From Bartonella queenslandensis (GTDB lineage: Bacteria; Pseudomonadota; Alphaproteobacteria; Rhizobiales; Rhizobiaceae): a stretch of 64,000 bases of DNA. Below are positions 20,704-30,837 of this stretch, piece by piece. The notes beneath the pieces were generated by a model, which worked only from the letters and a program-made list of their open reading frames with translations, was not told the origin of the DNA and did not search any database. The translations under genes and the position numbers were made by a program. Every line of letters begins with the position of its first letter. Position 1 is the first letter of the stretch. The DNA is taken from NCBI RefSeq assembly GCF_018155095.1, contig NZ_NAAI01000002.1, positions 124,001-188,000 on the forward strand. Direction: 5' to 3'.

Positions 20704-21121
20704 ATAATCTAAAGTAGTATAAGAATATATTATACTATTGAACCATAAAAAACCATCTTTTAGAGTGATGATATAAGGCATATAAATTATGCATGAAGTG
20801 TTTTTATGAGAAAGGCTGACTGGATCTTTAAAACAGAAATTGGTCTTCTTTAGAGGCTTCCCAAAAGAAGCTTGATTGTTTACAAACCACTGTGAAGAGA
20901 AAATGGGATTTTTACCATAAAAAAAGCTTTCATAAAAAAATCGTCTCTCATATCTTTTTAATCGTTATCTTCAAAAAATATAAAAATTTTTATTTGAATA
21001 AAATATCATAAAACGTGTAAAATAATTATATCATGTGAAATCAAGCAGACGATGTGTATTAAGCATTTAAGCTGGCTTTTAGCACTAAAATAGTTCCCCT
21101 TTCATTTTTGGAGAAATCTAT
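20704..21121. other. Divergent gap between hrcA and rdgB
   Basis: About 0.4 kb, AT-rich. GGAG with a spacing of eight precedes rdgB. TTTTAGCACTAAAA near 21076 is a short palindrome, not a CIRCE. No gene, repeat core or RNA was recognised. Confidence 0.35.
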
Positions 21122-21769
21122 ATGAGAAGCATAGCAGATAAAAAACTTGTTATTGCTACACATAACACCGGCAAACTACATGAAATCACCACTTTGGTTG
21201 CGCCTTTCAATTTAATCATACAATCAGCAAAAGAGCTTGGCTTGCCAGAACCAAAAGAAACAGGAACAACGTTTGAAGAAAATGCTTATATTAAAGCTTT
21301 TGCAGCAGCAAAAAAGACGGGACTTCCTGCTCTCTCTGATGATTCAGGATTAGAGGTAGATGCATTGAATGGTGCGCCGGGCGTTTATACAGCTGATTGG
21401 GCAATTCAAGCCGATGGTACACGTAATTTTCCAAAAGCAATGCAAAAAATAGAAGATGAACTCCAAAAAATCGGAGCACGAGAAAAAAGCCAACGAACAT
21501 GCCGTTTTATATCCGTCATTTGTATTGCATGGCCTGATAACCACGCAGACTATTTCCGTGGATGCGTTGAAGGAACATTCGTTTGGCCTCCACGGGGAGA
21601 TAAAGGCTTTGGCTTTGATCCTATTTTTTTACCAGATGGATATGAAAATACCTTTGGAGAAATGTCAACAGAGCAAAAACACAGCTGGAAACACAATGAC
21701 ATTCCCCCTCTTTCACATCGCGCACGCGCTTTTAAACTTTTGGCAGAAAACCTTTTGGCATTCTCATGA
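21122..21769 (+). CDS. rdgB: XTP/dITP diphosphatase (RdgB/HAM1)
   Basis: Removes non-canonical purine triphosphates (ITP, dITP, XTP) from the pool. The 215 residues show the nucleotide loop [12 protein letters not shown] at the N-terminus, the catalytic segment [20 protein letters not shown] and the C-terminal [20 protein letters not shown], the HAM1 hallmark, with [10 protein letters not shown] at the end. The last codons overlap the hemW start by four bases (ATGA), so translation is coupled; rdgB-hemW is a common alphaproteobacterial pair. Confidence 0.97.
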   Translation: MRSIADKKLVIATHNTGKLHEITTLVAPFNLIIQSAKELGLPEPKETGTTFEENAYIKAFAAAKKTGLPALSDDSGLEVDALNGAPGVYTADWAIQADGTRNFPKAMQKIEDELQKIGAREKSQRTCRFISVICIAWPDNHADYFRGCVEGTFVWPPRGDKGFGFDPIFLPDGYENTFGEMSTEQKHSWKHNDIPPLSHRARAFKLLAENLLAFS

Positions 21770-22965
21770 ATGAACCTTTTGGCATTTATATTCATTGGCC
21801 CTTTTGTGCAGCTAAATGTCCCTATTGTGACTTTAATTCACATGTTCGCATCCATGGTGTTGATCAACCACGTTTTGTCACCGCCTTTAAGCGCGAAATA
21901 GAAACACAATACCATAAAATAGGCCCACGTCATATTACGAGTATTTTTATTGGTGGGGGAACCCCCTCTCTTATGGAACCGCAAACTGTTGATGCCCTTT
22001 TGCAAGCACTGGCAAGAAAGTGGATACTTGATGATAAAGTTGAAATTACATTGGAAGCGAATCCATCCAGTGTGGAAGCAGAACGTTTTCGCGGATACCG
22101 TGCGGCAGGTGTTAATCGCTTATCTCTTGGGATACAAGCGCTCAATGATAAAGCATTGCGCAAACTTGGCCGACTCCATAATGTGGAACAAGCTCTTTAC
22201 GCCATTGATTTAGCTCGGCAAATTTTTCCACGTTTATCCTTTGATCTCATTTATGCTCGCCCCGAACAAACCCTTGAACAATGGAAATCTGAACTTATAC
22301 AAGCCATTGATTTGGCAGCAGACCATCTGTCTCTTTATCAATTGACAATCGAAGAAGGAACCGCCTTTAAACGGCTTTATGATGCGGGAAGACTTATCCT
22401 CCCCCCATCAGAGCAAGCAGCAGACCTGTATCACCTTACCCAAGAAATAACAGCTTTGTATGGACTTCCTGCTTATGAAATCTCAAACCATGCCATGCCT
22501 GGTGCTGAATCAGCACACAACCTCCTTTATTGGCGTTATCACCAATATGCGGGCTTTGGTCCAGGAGCACACGGACGTTTTATTGAGAACATACCGATTT
22601 ATTCTTCCGCTTTTTCAAAAACATCTTTATCACACCTTGAAAACTCGGAACGTTATGTCACAATTAATGAAAAGCATCCCGAACAGTGGCTTGAATTGGT
22701 CGAAAAAACAGGTCATGGCTGTATTGAAACAGAACGATTAACCACTGAGCAACAGGCAAATGAAATGCTCATTATGGGATTACGCCTTTGCGAAGGTTTG
22801 GAGCTTACACGCTACGAAACCTTAACCTCCAAACGCATTCCAATGGAAAAACTTATCGATTTACAACACCAAGAATTGGTAGAAATGGTGAATAACCAAC
22901 GCTTAAAAGCGACAACCAAAGGACGTATTGTTCTGGATCATATTATCAGCCAACTTGCAAACTAA
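21766..22965 (+). CDS. hemW: Heme chaperone HemW (radical SAM)
   Basis: Radical-SAM protein related to HemN. HemW proteins bind heme and an iron-sulfur cluster and serve as heme chaperones to respiratory enzymes, not as coproporphyrinogen oxidases. The 399 residues have the cluster motif in [17 protein letters not shown] (Cys14, Cys18, Cys21). The CDF ending is the HemW form, where HemN has CGC. Also visible are [11 protein letters not shown] and the ISLYQLTIE-like [11 protein letters not shown], with the C-terminal HemW domain to the end. The start overlaps rdgB (ATGA). It may matter in a bacterium dependent on host heme, but this is inference. Confidence 0.93.
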   Translation: MNEPFGIYIHWPFCAAKCPYCDFNSHVRIHGVDQPRFVTAFKREIETQYHKIGPRHITSIFIGGGTPSLMEPQTVDALLQALARKWILDDKVEITLEANPSSVEAERFRGYRAAGVNRLSLGIQALNDKALRKLGRLHNVEQALYAIDLARQIFPRLSFDLIYARPEQTLEQWKSELIQAIDLAADHLSLYQLTIEEGTAFKRLYDAGRLILPPSEQAADLYHLTQEITALYGLPAYEISNHAMPGAESAHNLLYWRYHQYAGFGPGAHGRFIENIPIYSSAFSKTSLSHLENSERYVTINEKHPEQWLELVEKTGHGCIETERLTTEQQANEMLIMGLRLCEGLELTRYETLTSKRIPMEKLIDLQHQELVEMVNNQRLKATTKGRIVLDHIISQLAN

Positions 22966-22984
22966 AGATTTTACAATAACACAT

Positions 22985-23645
22985 TTATTTTAATGATAAT
23001 TATAATTTTTTATAGCAAAAACGTGACCAAAATATCATAAGATTCTCTCATTTCAAATCTGTTTATGTTGAATCAATCAAAACCACTCATTGCACATAAC
23101 AGGTGGGATGAGTGTGTGGATTAAATTTGCATAAGAAAGGAGTAAAAATGGCTCTTATGAAACGTCTTAAGTGCCAAGGGCTGTCGCAACACTAGGGACT
23201 GGCAATATAATAATTATTGTTTTTTATAAGAGCATGGAAACCATATTAAGACATATAGTGAAAATGAGCATATTTACGTTGTAGAAAATTTTTAGAAAAT
23301 CGGTATATTTTTATGTATCTCTATGGCTTTAATCTGTCATCACATCAATTGTGATATTAATGTTTGTTATTTTTCATATATGAATTGCACGTTAATTTCT
23401 TCCCTACACCTTAAAGGACAAGTATCCTTACCCCAATCCAATCCCGTAAACAATCCTACTTCTTAAAATAGGTTTCACTGGATTTTCCACTTATGTGATT
23501 CAATGAACTGAAGGCTTTACAAGCAAAAATTCTAGCTTAAAAATGCTCCCCACGTACTCTAAAACCACCTCATACAATTAAGTCTCGCCTTATATCACCA
23601 CACCTTAGATGGACAATGTTTTGTGACAACAAAAGAATTTTGTGG
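22985..23645 (+). repeat. Most complete copy (B) of the dispersed repeat
   Basis: Fills the gap between convergent hemW and dapE. In order it has an AT-rich head (TTTTAATGATAATTATAAT), the core with CATAAGATTCTCTCATTTC and TTATGTTGAATCAATCAAAA, and a GTGTGGATTAAATTTGCATA stretch. Then come AAAGGAG and a mini-frame at 23148-23195 (MALMKRLKCQGLSQH), a variable part, and from about 23400 the tail module (ACACCTTAAAGGACAAG to CTTATATCACC). At about 650 bp it is the best template for a search. No protein gene is apparent in it. Confidence 0.6.
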
Positions 23646-23687
23646 CAAAATAAGATAAAGATATTATTAAACCAAACAGTTCTTTCT

Positions 23688-24860
23688 TTATACAAAAAAA
23701 TCAACAATAAAACGCTCGTAAATAGCAGTGAGTGTTTCTACTGCATCAAGGGCGACACATTCATCGACCATATGCATCGTTTGCCCTGGTAAGCCAAATT
23801 CAACCACGGGGCAATAATCCTTAATAAATCGCGCATCTGAAGTTCCACCAGACGTGGAACATTCTGGTAAACTCCCTGTTACACTTTTAATAGCATTGGA
23901 TAAAACTTGAATCAGCTTATCATTTTTGGTCAAAAAAACATCCCCTAAACTTGGAATCCATTCAAGCTGATAAAAGGGATATTGACCACTATTATTTTTT
24001 TCTTGCACCAAAGCAAGACGCTTTTCAATTTCCCCCATCAATGTTTCTTTTGTCCAAAGATCATTGTAGCGTATATTAAAACGAACCGTTGTCTGCGCTG
24101 GAATAACATTGGCCGCCAAATTACCGGTATCAATGGTTGTTAGCTCTAAATTACTGGGTTGAAAATTCTCTGTCCCTTTATCTAAAACAGTTTGTGTCAA
24201 TGCTTGAATCAGCTTACTTGCCAAAGGCAAAGGATTGGCAGCCCGCTCTGGAAAAGCAACATGACCTTGACGACCTTTCACGGTGATGATACCAGAAATC
24301 GATCCGCGGCGTCCAATTTTAATAATATCACCAACTCTCTTTACGCTTGTTGGTTCTCCCACAAGAGCCGCAGTCCACTTTTCACCTTTTTTTTCTGCCC
24401 ATTTGAGAAGTTTTACCGTACCATTAATAGCAGGCCCCTCTTCATCCCCAGTAATTAAAAGGCTTACCCTTCCTTTAATGGACCGTTTCTCAAGAACGCG
24501 CGCTAGAGCCGCAATAAAACAAGCGATACCACCTTTCATATCAACAGCACCCCGCCCATATAATTTTCCTTGATCTATAACAGCTTCAAAAGGTGGATAA
24601 GTCCAATCTTCCAATGCACCTGGCGGTACGACATCCGTATGCCCCGCAAACATAAGATGAGGTCCTTCGCTTCCCATTTTTGCATAAAGATTTTCAACAT
24701 TATCTGTATTTTTATCCGTAAAAATAGGGCGCTCGACGTGAAATCCCATTTTTTTCAAAAATTTTTCCAAAGTTGATAATGCCCCTGCTTCATGAGGTGT
24801 AACAGAAGGACAACGAATAAGTGCCTGCAATAGTTGAAGTGGATCTGTAAGAACAGGCAT
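23688..24860 (-). CDS. dapE: Succinyl-diaminopimelate desuccinylase
   Basis: Di-zinc M20 peptidase-family enzyme that removes succinate from N-succinyl-L,L-diaminopimelate, giving the precursor of lysine and peptidoglycan cross-links. The 390 residues show the metal ligands in [11 protein letters not shown], the bridging Asp in [11 protein letters not shown], the catalytic Glu pair in [12 protein letters not shown], and the late His in [11 protein letters not shown]. The [11 protein letters not shown] segment is typical of DapE. GGGGAG precedes the ATG. It works in the same route as dapD at the left end of the window. Confidence 0.97.
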   Translation of the reverse strand: MPVLTDPLQLLQALIRCPSVTPHEAGALSTLEKFLKKMGFHVERPIFTDKNTDNVENLYAKMGSEGPHLMFAGHTDVVPPGALEDWTYPPFEAVIDQGKLYGRGAVDMKGGIACFIAALARVLEKRSIKGRVSLLITGDEEGPAINGTVKLLKWAEKKGEKWTAALVGEPTSVKRVGDIIKIGRRGSISGIITVKGRQGHVAFPERAANPLPLASKLIQALTQTVLDKGTENFQPSNLELTTIDTGNLAANVIPAQTTVRFNIRYNDLWTKETLMGEIEKRLALVQEKNNSGQYPFYQLEWIPSLGDVFLTKNDKLIQVLSNAIKSVTGSLPECSTSGGTSDARFIKDYCPVVEFGLPGQTMHMVDECVALDAVETLTAIYERFIVDFFV

Positions 24861-25087
24861 AAAAAACTCCCCATTTTTTATAAATCAGCAGAACTTAAGG
24901 TTATTACGCTGAATGACAAAAAAAATAAAGCAAAAACATTGAAGACACTCAGCAAACCAAGCAGGGGAGGACAATGGTGCTGAGAGCTTCAATGGCTTCC
25001 TCATCATGCATGACGAAGCACAAACACAACGAAATACTCAACAAAAAGTTCCGTTAAATATTGCTTTCATTTACAAGTTTTTTACAC

Positions 25088-25828
25088 TTATAATTTATAT
25101 GAATCAAAATTAATGGCATGCAGTCTCTGAGCATTTTCTTTCAACCAAGCACGATATGTTTTACTATCAGGGCAAAGTTTCTCACAAAGAGCCCAAAATC
25201 TTGGACCATGATTCATTTCAACAAGATGAGAAACTTCATGGGCAACAACATACTCAACAACTTCTTTTGGTGCCATAATAAGGCGCCAAGAAAAAGAAAG
25301 ACGCTTATCGATTGAACAAGATCCCCAACGACTTCTCGTATCTTTATAACAAATGGATTTGACTTTACGTTCTACCTGATGAGCATAATGTGCCACTAAA
25401 GGCGTTATAATAAGTGCTGCTTGTTTTTTTAAAACGTCAGCAATGCGTCTTGGAAGATATTCTAATTGACCATAAACAATAATTTCAGGCCCTTGCTCCG
25501 CATCTGCTGTAACAATTTCTGTTACCCCACGTCCTTCTCTATGCTTTATGGTATGAGAAACACCTAATAAGGGAATTGTCGCCCCCTCTTTGAGATAAGC
25601 ATTTTTATGAGAAATTTGTACACGAGCAAGACGTGCCTCAAGCCAAGACCGATGTTTTTCAATAAAATTTTCAACCACATAGAGATTTATCGCTGGTGGT
25701 GTTGTGACATAAATCTCCTGACTCCTGGCATCAATACGTAAGGTAAGACGGCGTGCATACCTATTTTCCCGCATTCGTACAGGAATAGCGCGATCAGAAA
25801 AAATAAAATGCTTTTCAGAAATGCTCAT
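25088..25828 (-). CDS. YgjP/DUF45-family zinc metalloprotease
   Basis: Family of small gluzincin-like peptidases (YgjP, DUF45, related to SprT/WSS1). The 246 residues have an N-terminal beta-rich part with MRENRYARRLTLRIDARS and the C-terminal catalytic core KDTRSRWGSCS followed by VVEYVVAHEVSHLVEMNHG, i.e. an HExxH zinc site with a third His four residues further on, then FWALCEKLCPDSKTYRAWL. The substrate is unknown; some relatives are linked to DNA-protein or ubiquitin-like processing, which cannot be inferred here. It follows the alpha/beta hydrolase by 32 bp on the same strand. Confidence 0.9.
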   Translation of the reverse strand: MSISEKHFIFSDRAIPVRMRENRYARRLTLRIDARSQEIYVTTPPAINLYVVENFIEKHRSWLEARLARVQISHKNAYLKEGATIPLLGVSHTIKHREGRGVTEIVTADAEQGPEIIVYGQLEYLPRRIADVLKKQAALIITPLVAHYAHQVERKVKSICYKDTRSRWGSCSIDKRLSFSWRLIMAPKEVVEYVVAHEVSHLVEMNHGPRFWALCEKLCPDSKTYRAWLKENAQRLHAINFDSYKL

Positions 25829-25860
25829 ATATTTATCTTCATCATCAATAAATGGCCCCC

Positions 25861-26640
25861 TTATTTTGCATTAATCTGATTAATTAAAGATCTCAAGGCT
25901 GTTTCCAGACAATCTAAATCTTGTGGACGAGAAAAACGGTGATCTGCATCACGAACGAGTGTTAATGTTACATCATGAAGAGGTAAATGATCAAGTAAAG
26001 TCAATGTATGTTGATAGGGTATCTTATCGTCTTCCATCCCTTGTAGAATATGAAGTGGACAGCCAACATCAATGCATCCTTTCATGATACAATTTTCGCG
26101 TCCATCTTCAATCAATTTTCTTGTAAAGGGCATCGGCTCTTCATCCCCAACAGCAGGACGTTCAATATAGCCTTTTTCTTCCAAAATTTTCCATTCTTCT
26201 GGACCTAATTCTGGTTCCACCAATGTTTGTGTAAAATCAGGAGCTGGAGCAATTAATATCATACCAGCAAGCTTCTTATTTCTCTGCGCTAGCATCATAG
26301 CAAGCTTGAGTGCAATCCACCCCCCCATAGAGGAGCCAACTAAAATTTGCGGTCCCTCACAATAGGTTTCAAAAGTTGCTAAACTTTCGCTCACCCAACG
26401 TGAAATCGTTCCTTGAAAAAAATCTCCTTCCGATTCCCCATGGCCAGAGTAATCAAAACGTAAACAAGACAAATCATTCTTTTGAGCAAACTGATCTACC
26501 AACATCGCCTTACTTCCCAACATATCGGATTGATAGCCATGAAGCCAAACCAAACCTGGAGAATGGCGCCCTTTGCGATGGCGTACTGCAAGAGCAGTGT
26601 CCTCAAATGAAAAAAACTGGCAAGGAATATTTTGATTCAT
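25861..26640 (-). CDS. Alpha/beta-fold hydrolase
   Basis: Serine hydrolase of unknown substrate (short-chain esterase type). The 259 residues show the oxyanion region VWLHGYQSDMLGSK, RFDYSGHGESEG, the nucleophile elbow GSSMGG with Ser104, an acid in LQGMEDDKIPYQ and the catalytic His in RDADHRFSRPQD. The catalytic triad therefore looks complete. GGAGG lies upstream of the ATG. It probably shares a transcript with the metalloprotease gene behind it. No signal peptide, so cytoplasmic. Confidence 0.9.
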   Translation of the reverse strand: MNQNIPCQFFSFEDTALAVRHRKGRHSPGLVWLHGYQSDMLGSKAMLVDQFAQKNDLSCLRFDYSGHGESEGDFFQGTISRWVSESLATFETYCEGPQILVGSSMGGWIALKLAMMLAQRNKKLAGMILIAPAPDFTQTLVEPELGPEEWKILEEKGYIERPAVGDEEPMPFTRKLIEDGRENCIMKGCIDVGCPLHILQGMEDDKIPYQHTLTLLDHLPLHDVTLTLVRDADHRFSRPQDLDCLETALRSLINQINAK

Positions 26641-26816
26641 GATTCTTTCCTCCGTAAAACAATTTCCTTCAAATTAAGGGAAAAACTTTTATAATCCAAA
26701 TCTCTTAAAAAAGTAACAAATCAAATAATGCAAAAGACACGAATTATGGTTGTTTTTATGTGCATAATTGTATATTAAATTAACTGTAGTTGAATCAAAA
26801 TTAAGGAGCATAAACC

Positions 26817-27353
26817 ATTCGTAAACCGTTTAAAATGACACCTACCCAAAAAGACGGACCGCGTTCAAATCAGGATATTCGGGTGCCTCGTGTTCAGCTT
26901 ATTAATGATGAGGGACAACATCAGGGAGTTGTTGCAATACAAGAAGCTCTTGCTATGGCTGCAGAAGCGGGGCTTGATTTGGTTGAAATTGTACCAAATG
27001 CAGAGCCACCTGTATGTAAAATTATCGATTTGGGCAAATTAAAATATCAAACTCAAAAAAAAGCTGCTGAAACACGTAAAAAACAAAAAGTTATCGAAAT
27101 CAAAGAGATTAAGATGCGCCCAAATGTTGATGTCCATGATTATGAAGTCAAGCTCAGGGCTATTCATCGCTTCATTGATCATGGTGATAAAGTAAAGATT
27201 ACTTTACGTTTTCGTGGTCGTGAGATGGCTCACCAAGATCTTGGATTAAAGCTTCTTCAGCGTGTGAAAGAAGATACAAGTGAGATTGCCAAGATTGAAT
27301 TGGAGCCAAAACTTGAAGGGCGGCAAATAATGATGGTGATAGCGCCTAAATAG
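26817..27353 (+). CDS. infC: Translation initiation factor IF-3 with an ATT start
   Basis: IF-3 binds the 30S subunit and checks the start codon. I place the start at the ATT at 26817: AAGGAG (26803-26808) lies eight bases before it, and the frame then reads (M)[17 protein letters not shown], matching the rhizobial type of N-terminus with R-x-PFK. A plain ATG at 26835 is in frame but lacks a ribosome-binding site. An ATT start is the classic basis of IF-3 autoregulation. The 178 residues include [37 protein letters not shown], the lysine-rich linker and a C-terminal domain with [18 protein letters not shown] terminator follows. Confidence 0.95.
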   Translation: MRKPFKMTPTQKDGPRSNQDIRVPRVQLINDEGQHQGVVAIQEALAMAAEAGLDLVEIVPNAEPPVCKIIDLGKLKYQTQKKAAETRKKQKVIEIKEIKMRPNVDVHDYEVKLRAIHRFIDHGDKVKITLRFRGREMAHQDLGLKLLQRVKEDTSEIAKIELEPKLEGRQIMMVIAPK

Positions 27354-27414
27354 TTTTTCATTGGAATAATATCTGTGTGAAACTCATCAAAATAAGCTGA
27401 TGGGTATCGTTTAG

Positions 27415-27452
27415 AAGCGCCACAGTGAGTTTTGTGGTGCTTTTAGATTTTT
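27415..27452 (+). terminator. Rho-independent terminator after infC
   Basis: AAGCGCCACA (27415-27424) pairs with TGTGGTGCTT (27433-27442; one G-U pair) around a short loop, followed by TTAGATTTTT. It lies 62 bp after the stop codon. Confidence 0.8.
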
Positions 27453-27520
27453 ATATTTGTATATGATCCTTTTAAGAGTTTAAATAATGCTTTCTCAATT
27501 TGTAAGAAAAAAGCGTTATT

Positions 27521-27735
27521 TTGCATATTAAAAGAGAGAATGCAAATATCGTAAGGTCTTATCATTTCAAGCTTCTTATTTATAGAATCCAGAAAAAAGT
27601 CATTTGCTTGTATATCACAAACAGAGATAATGCATAAAATATTAAAGAAGTAAAAATGCCTTTTGGAAACCATTTCAAATGCCAAAAGCTATAACAATAT
27701 GAAAAATGGTAAAAGAATTGATGGTGTTGGCTTGA
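27521..27735 (+). repeat. Dispersed repeat copy C
   Basis: First of three copies behind infC. Head GCGTTATTTTGCATATTAAA, core CAAATATCGTAAGGTCTTAT and CATTTCAAGCTTCTTATTTA, then CATTTGCTTGTATATCACAA and AAATGCCAAAAGCTATAACA. A shortened mini-frame starts at 27655 (MPFGNHFKCQKL) and ends early. Confidence 0.6.
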
Positions 27736-27806
27736 ACTTCTAAAACCGTAAAATAATGATGCCGGTTAACGCTATCGTCCTCATCTGTTGCTTGCAATGA
27801 TAGCGT

Positions 27807-28110
27807 ACTGATTTATAAAGATATTCATTGTTTTGCATGTTGAACAAGAGTTCCCAATATCGTAGAGCTCTTTCATTTCAGACCTCTCTTATTTTTAATC
27901 AATTAAAGTCACTTGCTTGCGTATTACAAGCGGAGAGAGCCATGTGAATAAAAACTGTACAATAAAAATGCCTCTTATGAAGAGTCTCGAGTGCCAAAGG
28001 CTGAGCAACATCTACGCACTGGAAAAATGTGTGTGATAATGTGTGTGATGGTGCCGGCTTTTTTCTTCATAAGCCTAAAGATGGAGGTGCTCAATCACAA
28101 CGCTGTACCA
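27807..28110 (+). repeat. Dispersed repeat copy D
   Basis: Second copy behind infC. Head CTGATTTATAAAGATATTC, core ATATCGTAGAGCTCTTTCAT, CACTTGCTTGCGTATTACAA, then AAAAATGCCTCTTATGAAG, GAGTGCCAAAGGCTGAGC and GATGGTGCCGGCTT. The mini-frame at 27968-28036 reads MPLMKSLECQRLSNIYALEK and ends two codons later. Confidence 0.65.
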
Positions 28111-28137
28111 AACAGTATTCAATAAGCCTATAGATAA

Positions 28138-28311
28138 TCAGTGCTTATTTTTCAAATAAACTATCATCCTCCTCATTACCAATTCTCCCTTATTATCCAC
28201 TCTATTATCAGAATTTTCAGAAACTTTAGTCACTATCTCTTTCAAAGACGGATCGTTTTGTTTATTTACGATCAAATCCTTTAAAAATTTTTTTATTCCA
28301 TTGGGATGAAT
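28138..28311 (-). pseudogene. Possible coding remnant between repeat copies
   Basis: A 57-codon open stretch on the minus strand, lying between repeat copies D and E and not part of the repeat. It includes PNGIKKFLKDLIVNKQND and GELVMRRMIVYLKNKH. It begins after a stop, with no ATG in its first half. The composition (Asn/Asp/Lys/Glu-rich, some Val and Leu) is protein-like but matches nothing I know. It could be a chance frame. Confidence 0.18.
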
Positions 28312-28439
28312 CTAACTTTTTGAATCTAGTAAGTTAAGGTGGATACGCAACGTTATAGGATGAAAATGATGTATTTTTAAATGCTCAAAGCATGAAAATT
28401 CCTTGCGCGATATTTTAAATAGAGTGGAAGAGAATAACA

Positions 28440-28710
28440 TATTAATTAATAGGGATAATTTATATTTCTGCTCTTCGAATAAGAGAGCGAATATCGTAGG
28501 ATTCTCTTATTTCAAATCTTCTCAATATGAAATCAAACAAAAATTTTCGCTTGTGTGTCATAAGTGAGAGAGGGATTATATGCTTAGAAAAAAATTATAA
28601 TCCTCTTATGAAGCTTTACAAACAACTAAGGGACAGTTGCAATATGGGAATGCCAATAGAATGATAGTATCCATGTCTTATATAACAGACCATTTATGGA
28701 GGATTTTACT
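28440..28710 (+). repeat. Dispersed repeat copy E
   Basis: Third copy behind infC. Head AATTAATAGGGATAATTTAT, core GAATATCGTAGGATTCTCTT, TTTCAAATCTTCTCAATATG and TTCGCTTGTGTGTCATAAG, then CCTCTTATGAAGCTTTACAA. The mini-frame is broken. The rest of the gap up to the exporter gene is plain AT-rich sequence. Confidence 0.6.
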
Positions 28711-28848
28711 TTAATACGAGATCCCACCGCATGAAGAGATATGACATGCATTGAAAAAGAAAGCTCTTTTTGTAAAAAAATTAAGAGGATTTTTAATTAA
28801 GAGCGCTTCAATCTTGCATAAAACAATAAGAAAATATAGAAGCACTGC

Positions 28849-30615
28849 ATGGCCAAAAAACAACTTTCCTCTTTTGATAAACATCTTATTATTCGCCTTT
28901 TGCGAGAAAATTTCCATAAACATGCGCGCTGGTACAGTGCAGCTATCATCTCAATGATCATTATTTCCTGCACGACTGCAACCAGTGCATGGATTATGCG
29001 TGATGTTGTTAATTATATCGTTGATGCACAGAATTTTGCTATGATCGTTTTTATTTCGAGCTTTATTGCTTTTATCTTTATTCTTAAAGGGATTGCAACT
29101 TTTGCTCAAACTTACTTTCTAAGCAAAGCAGGTAATAGTATCATTGCTGAACAACAGCGCAAAATTTATGCGCGCCTTATGGAACAAGGTGTCTCTTTTT
29201 ATCATAATAATACGTCATCTGATCTGCTTGTTCGCGTAACCCATAATGCGACAGCCGTACGTAACATCATTGATACGATTATTACAACTTTTGTACGTGA
29301 TTTGCTTTCCGTTAGTGGTCTATTGCTTGTCATGTTCATTCAAAACTTTGTGTTAATCTCCATTACTTTAATTGTAGGACCACTGGCTTTTTTGGGTGTT
29401 CGAATGGCTTTAAAACGCGTTCGCCGCCTTATGGAAAAAGAACTTCTTTCACTTGGTGAAATTATCAAAATTGTACAGGAAACGGCTGTTGGCATTCGAG
29501 TCATCAAAGCTTTTTCACTAGAAGAAGTCATGAAAAAAAGGATGGACAAAGCCATTTGTGATGTTGAAAAACAAACAAACAATATTGCAACTCTTGAAGC
29601 TATTACCAATCCGATTATGGAAACACTCACAGGTGTTGCCATTGCAGGTATTATCTGCTTTTCCGGTTACCTTGCAACCCAACGCGCAGGTGTTCAAGGT
29701 GAATTTATGTCCTTTATTGTTGCTTTACTTTTAGCTTATGAGCCCGCAAAAAGACTAGCAAATGTCCGTGTCAAAATTGAATCTGGCTTGGTCAATATCC
29801 GTACGATGTTTGAAATACTCGATCGTCCTCTTACAGTTGTAGAACATAAAGAAGCTAAAGATCTGAATAAAACGCAAGGAGCTATTCGTTTCGAGCATGT
29901 TTCCTTTGCATATACGAATAACAAAATGGTATTGAAAGACATCAATCTAGAAATAGAAGCCGGAAAAATGACAGCACTGGTGGGGCCATCTGGTTCAGGA
30001 AAGTCAACCCTTATCAATCTTATTATGCGCCTCTATGACCCCACAAAAGGACGCATATTGATTAATGATCAAGACATTCGCTACACAACTTTTCGTTCTC
30101 TGAGAAACCTGATGGCCTATGTAGGGCAAGATACTTTTCTCTTTCAAGGAACTGTTAAATATAATATTGGACTTGGAAAAGAAGGCGCTCGTGATGACGA
30201 AATTATCGAAGCAGCAAAAGCAGCAAATGCTCATGACTTTATTATGAATTTGCCAAATGGTTATGAGACACAGATAGGGGATAATGGCTGTAATCTTTCA
30301 GGGGGACAAAAACAACGACTCGCTATTGCTAGAGCAATGATCCACGACAGTGAAATTTTGATCCTTGATGAAGCAACAAGCGCGCTCGATTCACACACCG
30401 AAGCACAAATTAATGAAGCACTTCATCACCTTACCAAAGGGCGTACAACGATCGTTATTGCTCATCGCCTTTCAACGATTGCTCGTGCTCATAAAATTGT
30501 GGTCATACAAAATGGGCAGCTGATTGAACAAGGAACTCAGGAAGAATTGCTCGCAAAAGAACATGGATTTTATAAAAAACTTCATAATATCCAGTTCAAA
30601 AAACACACACCCTAA
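28849..30615 (+). CDS. ABC exporter, fused permease and ATPase (MsbA-like)
   Basis: Half-transporter that would dimerise in the inner membrane. The 588 residues have an N-terminal six-helix domain of the type I exporter fold (about 25-310, for example MIIISCTTATSAWIMRDVV and a coupling segment ETAVGIRVIKAFSLEE). The nucleotide-binding domain follows (about 345-585) with Walker A GPSGSGKST, the Q-loop in AYVGQDTFLF, signature LSGGQKQRLAIARAM, Walker B ILILDEATSAL and the H-switch IVIAHRLSTI. Sequence resembles lipid A/lipid or peptide exporters; the cargo cannot be decided. No clear ribosome-binding site lies before the ATG. It is flanked by repeat copies on both sides. Confidence 0.93.
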   Translation: MAKKQLSSFDKHLIIRLLRENFHKHARWYSAAIISMIIISCTTATSAWIMRDVVNYIVDAQNFAMIVFISSFIAFIFILKGIATFAQTYFLSKAGNSIIAEQQRKIYARLMEQGVSFYHNNTSSDLLVRVTHNATAVRNIIDTIITTFVRDLLSVSGLLLVMFIQNFVLISITLIVGPLAFLGVRMALKRVRRLMEKELLSLGEIIKIVQETAVGIRVIKAFSLEEVMKKRMDKAICDVEKQTNNIATLEAITNPIMETLTGVAIAGIICFSGYLATQRAGVQGEFMSFIVALLLAYEPAKRLANVRVKIESGLVNIRTMFEILDRPLTVVEHKEAKDLNKTQGAIRFEHVSFAYTNNKMVLKDINLEIEAGKMTALVGPSGSGKSTLINLIMRLYDPTKGRILINDQDIRYTTFRSLRNLMAYVGQDTFLFQGTVKYNIGLGKEGARDDEIIEAAKAANAHDFIMNLPNGYETQIGDNGCNLSGGQKQRLAIARAMIHDSEILILDEATSALDSHTEAQINEALHHLTKGRTTIVIAHRLSTIARAHKIVVIQNGQLIEQGTQEELLAKEHGFYKKLHNIQFKKHTP

Positions 30616-30837
30616 TTTCTAGGAATTTACATAAGATTTAAAATAAAAAATGGATGGAATCTAACATTCTATTTGTAGAACAGAAATGTTACCAAGGAAA
30701 AGTATTACTTCAATCAAGGATTAGCAAAGAGTTTACGGTTTATTAAGAATAAAATTTCTCGGATTGAGATGAAAACTAAAAACTTTATCCGCTATATTTT
30801 ATTGAATGCAATTAATTTTAACAATGGCAACATATTG

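Noticed and set aside
21070-21090. TTAGCACT-like sequence as a CIRCE operator for HrcA
   Set aside because: It is only a short palindrome (TTTTAGCACTAAAA). The CIRCE form TTAGCACTC-N9-GAGTGCTAA is absent.
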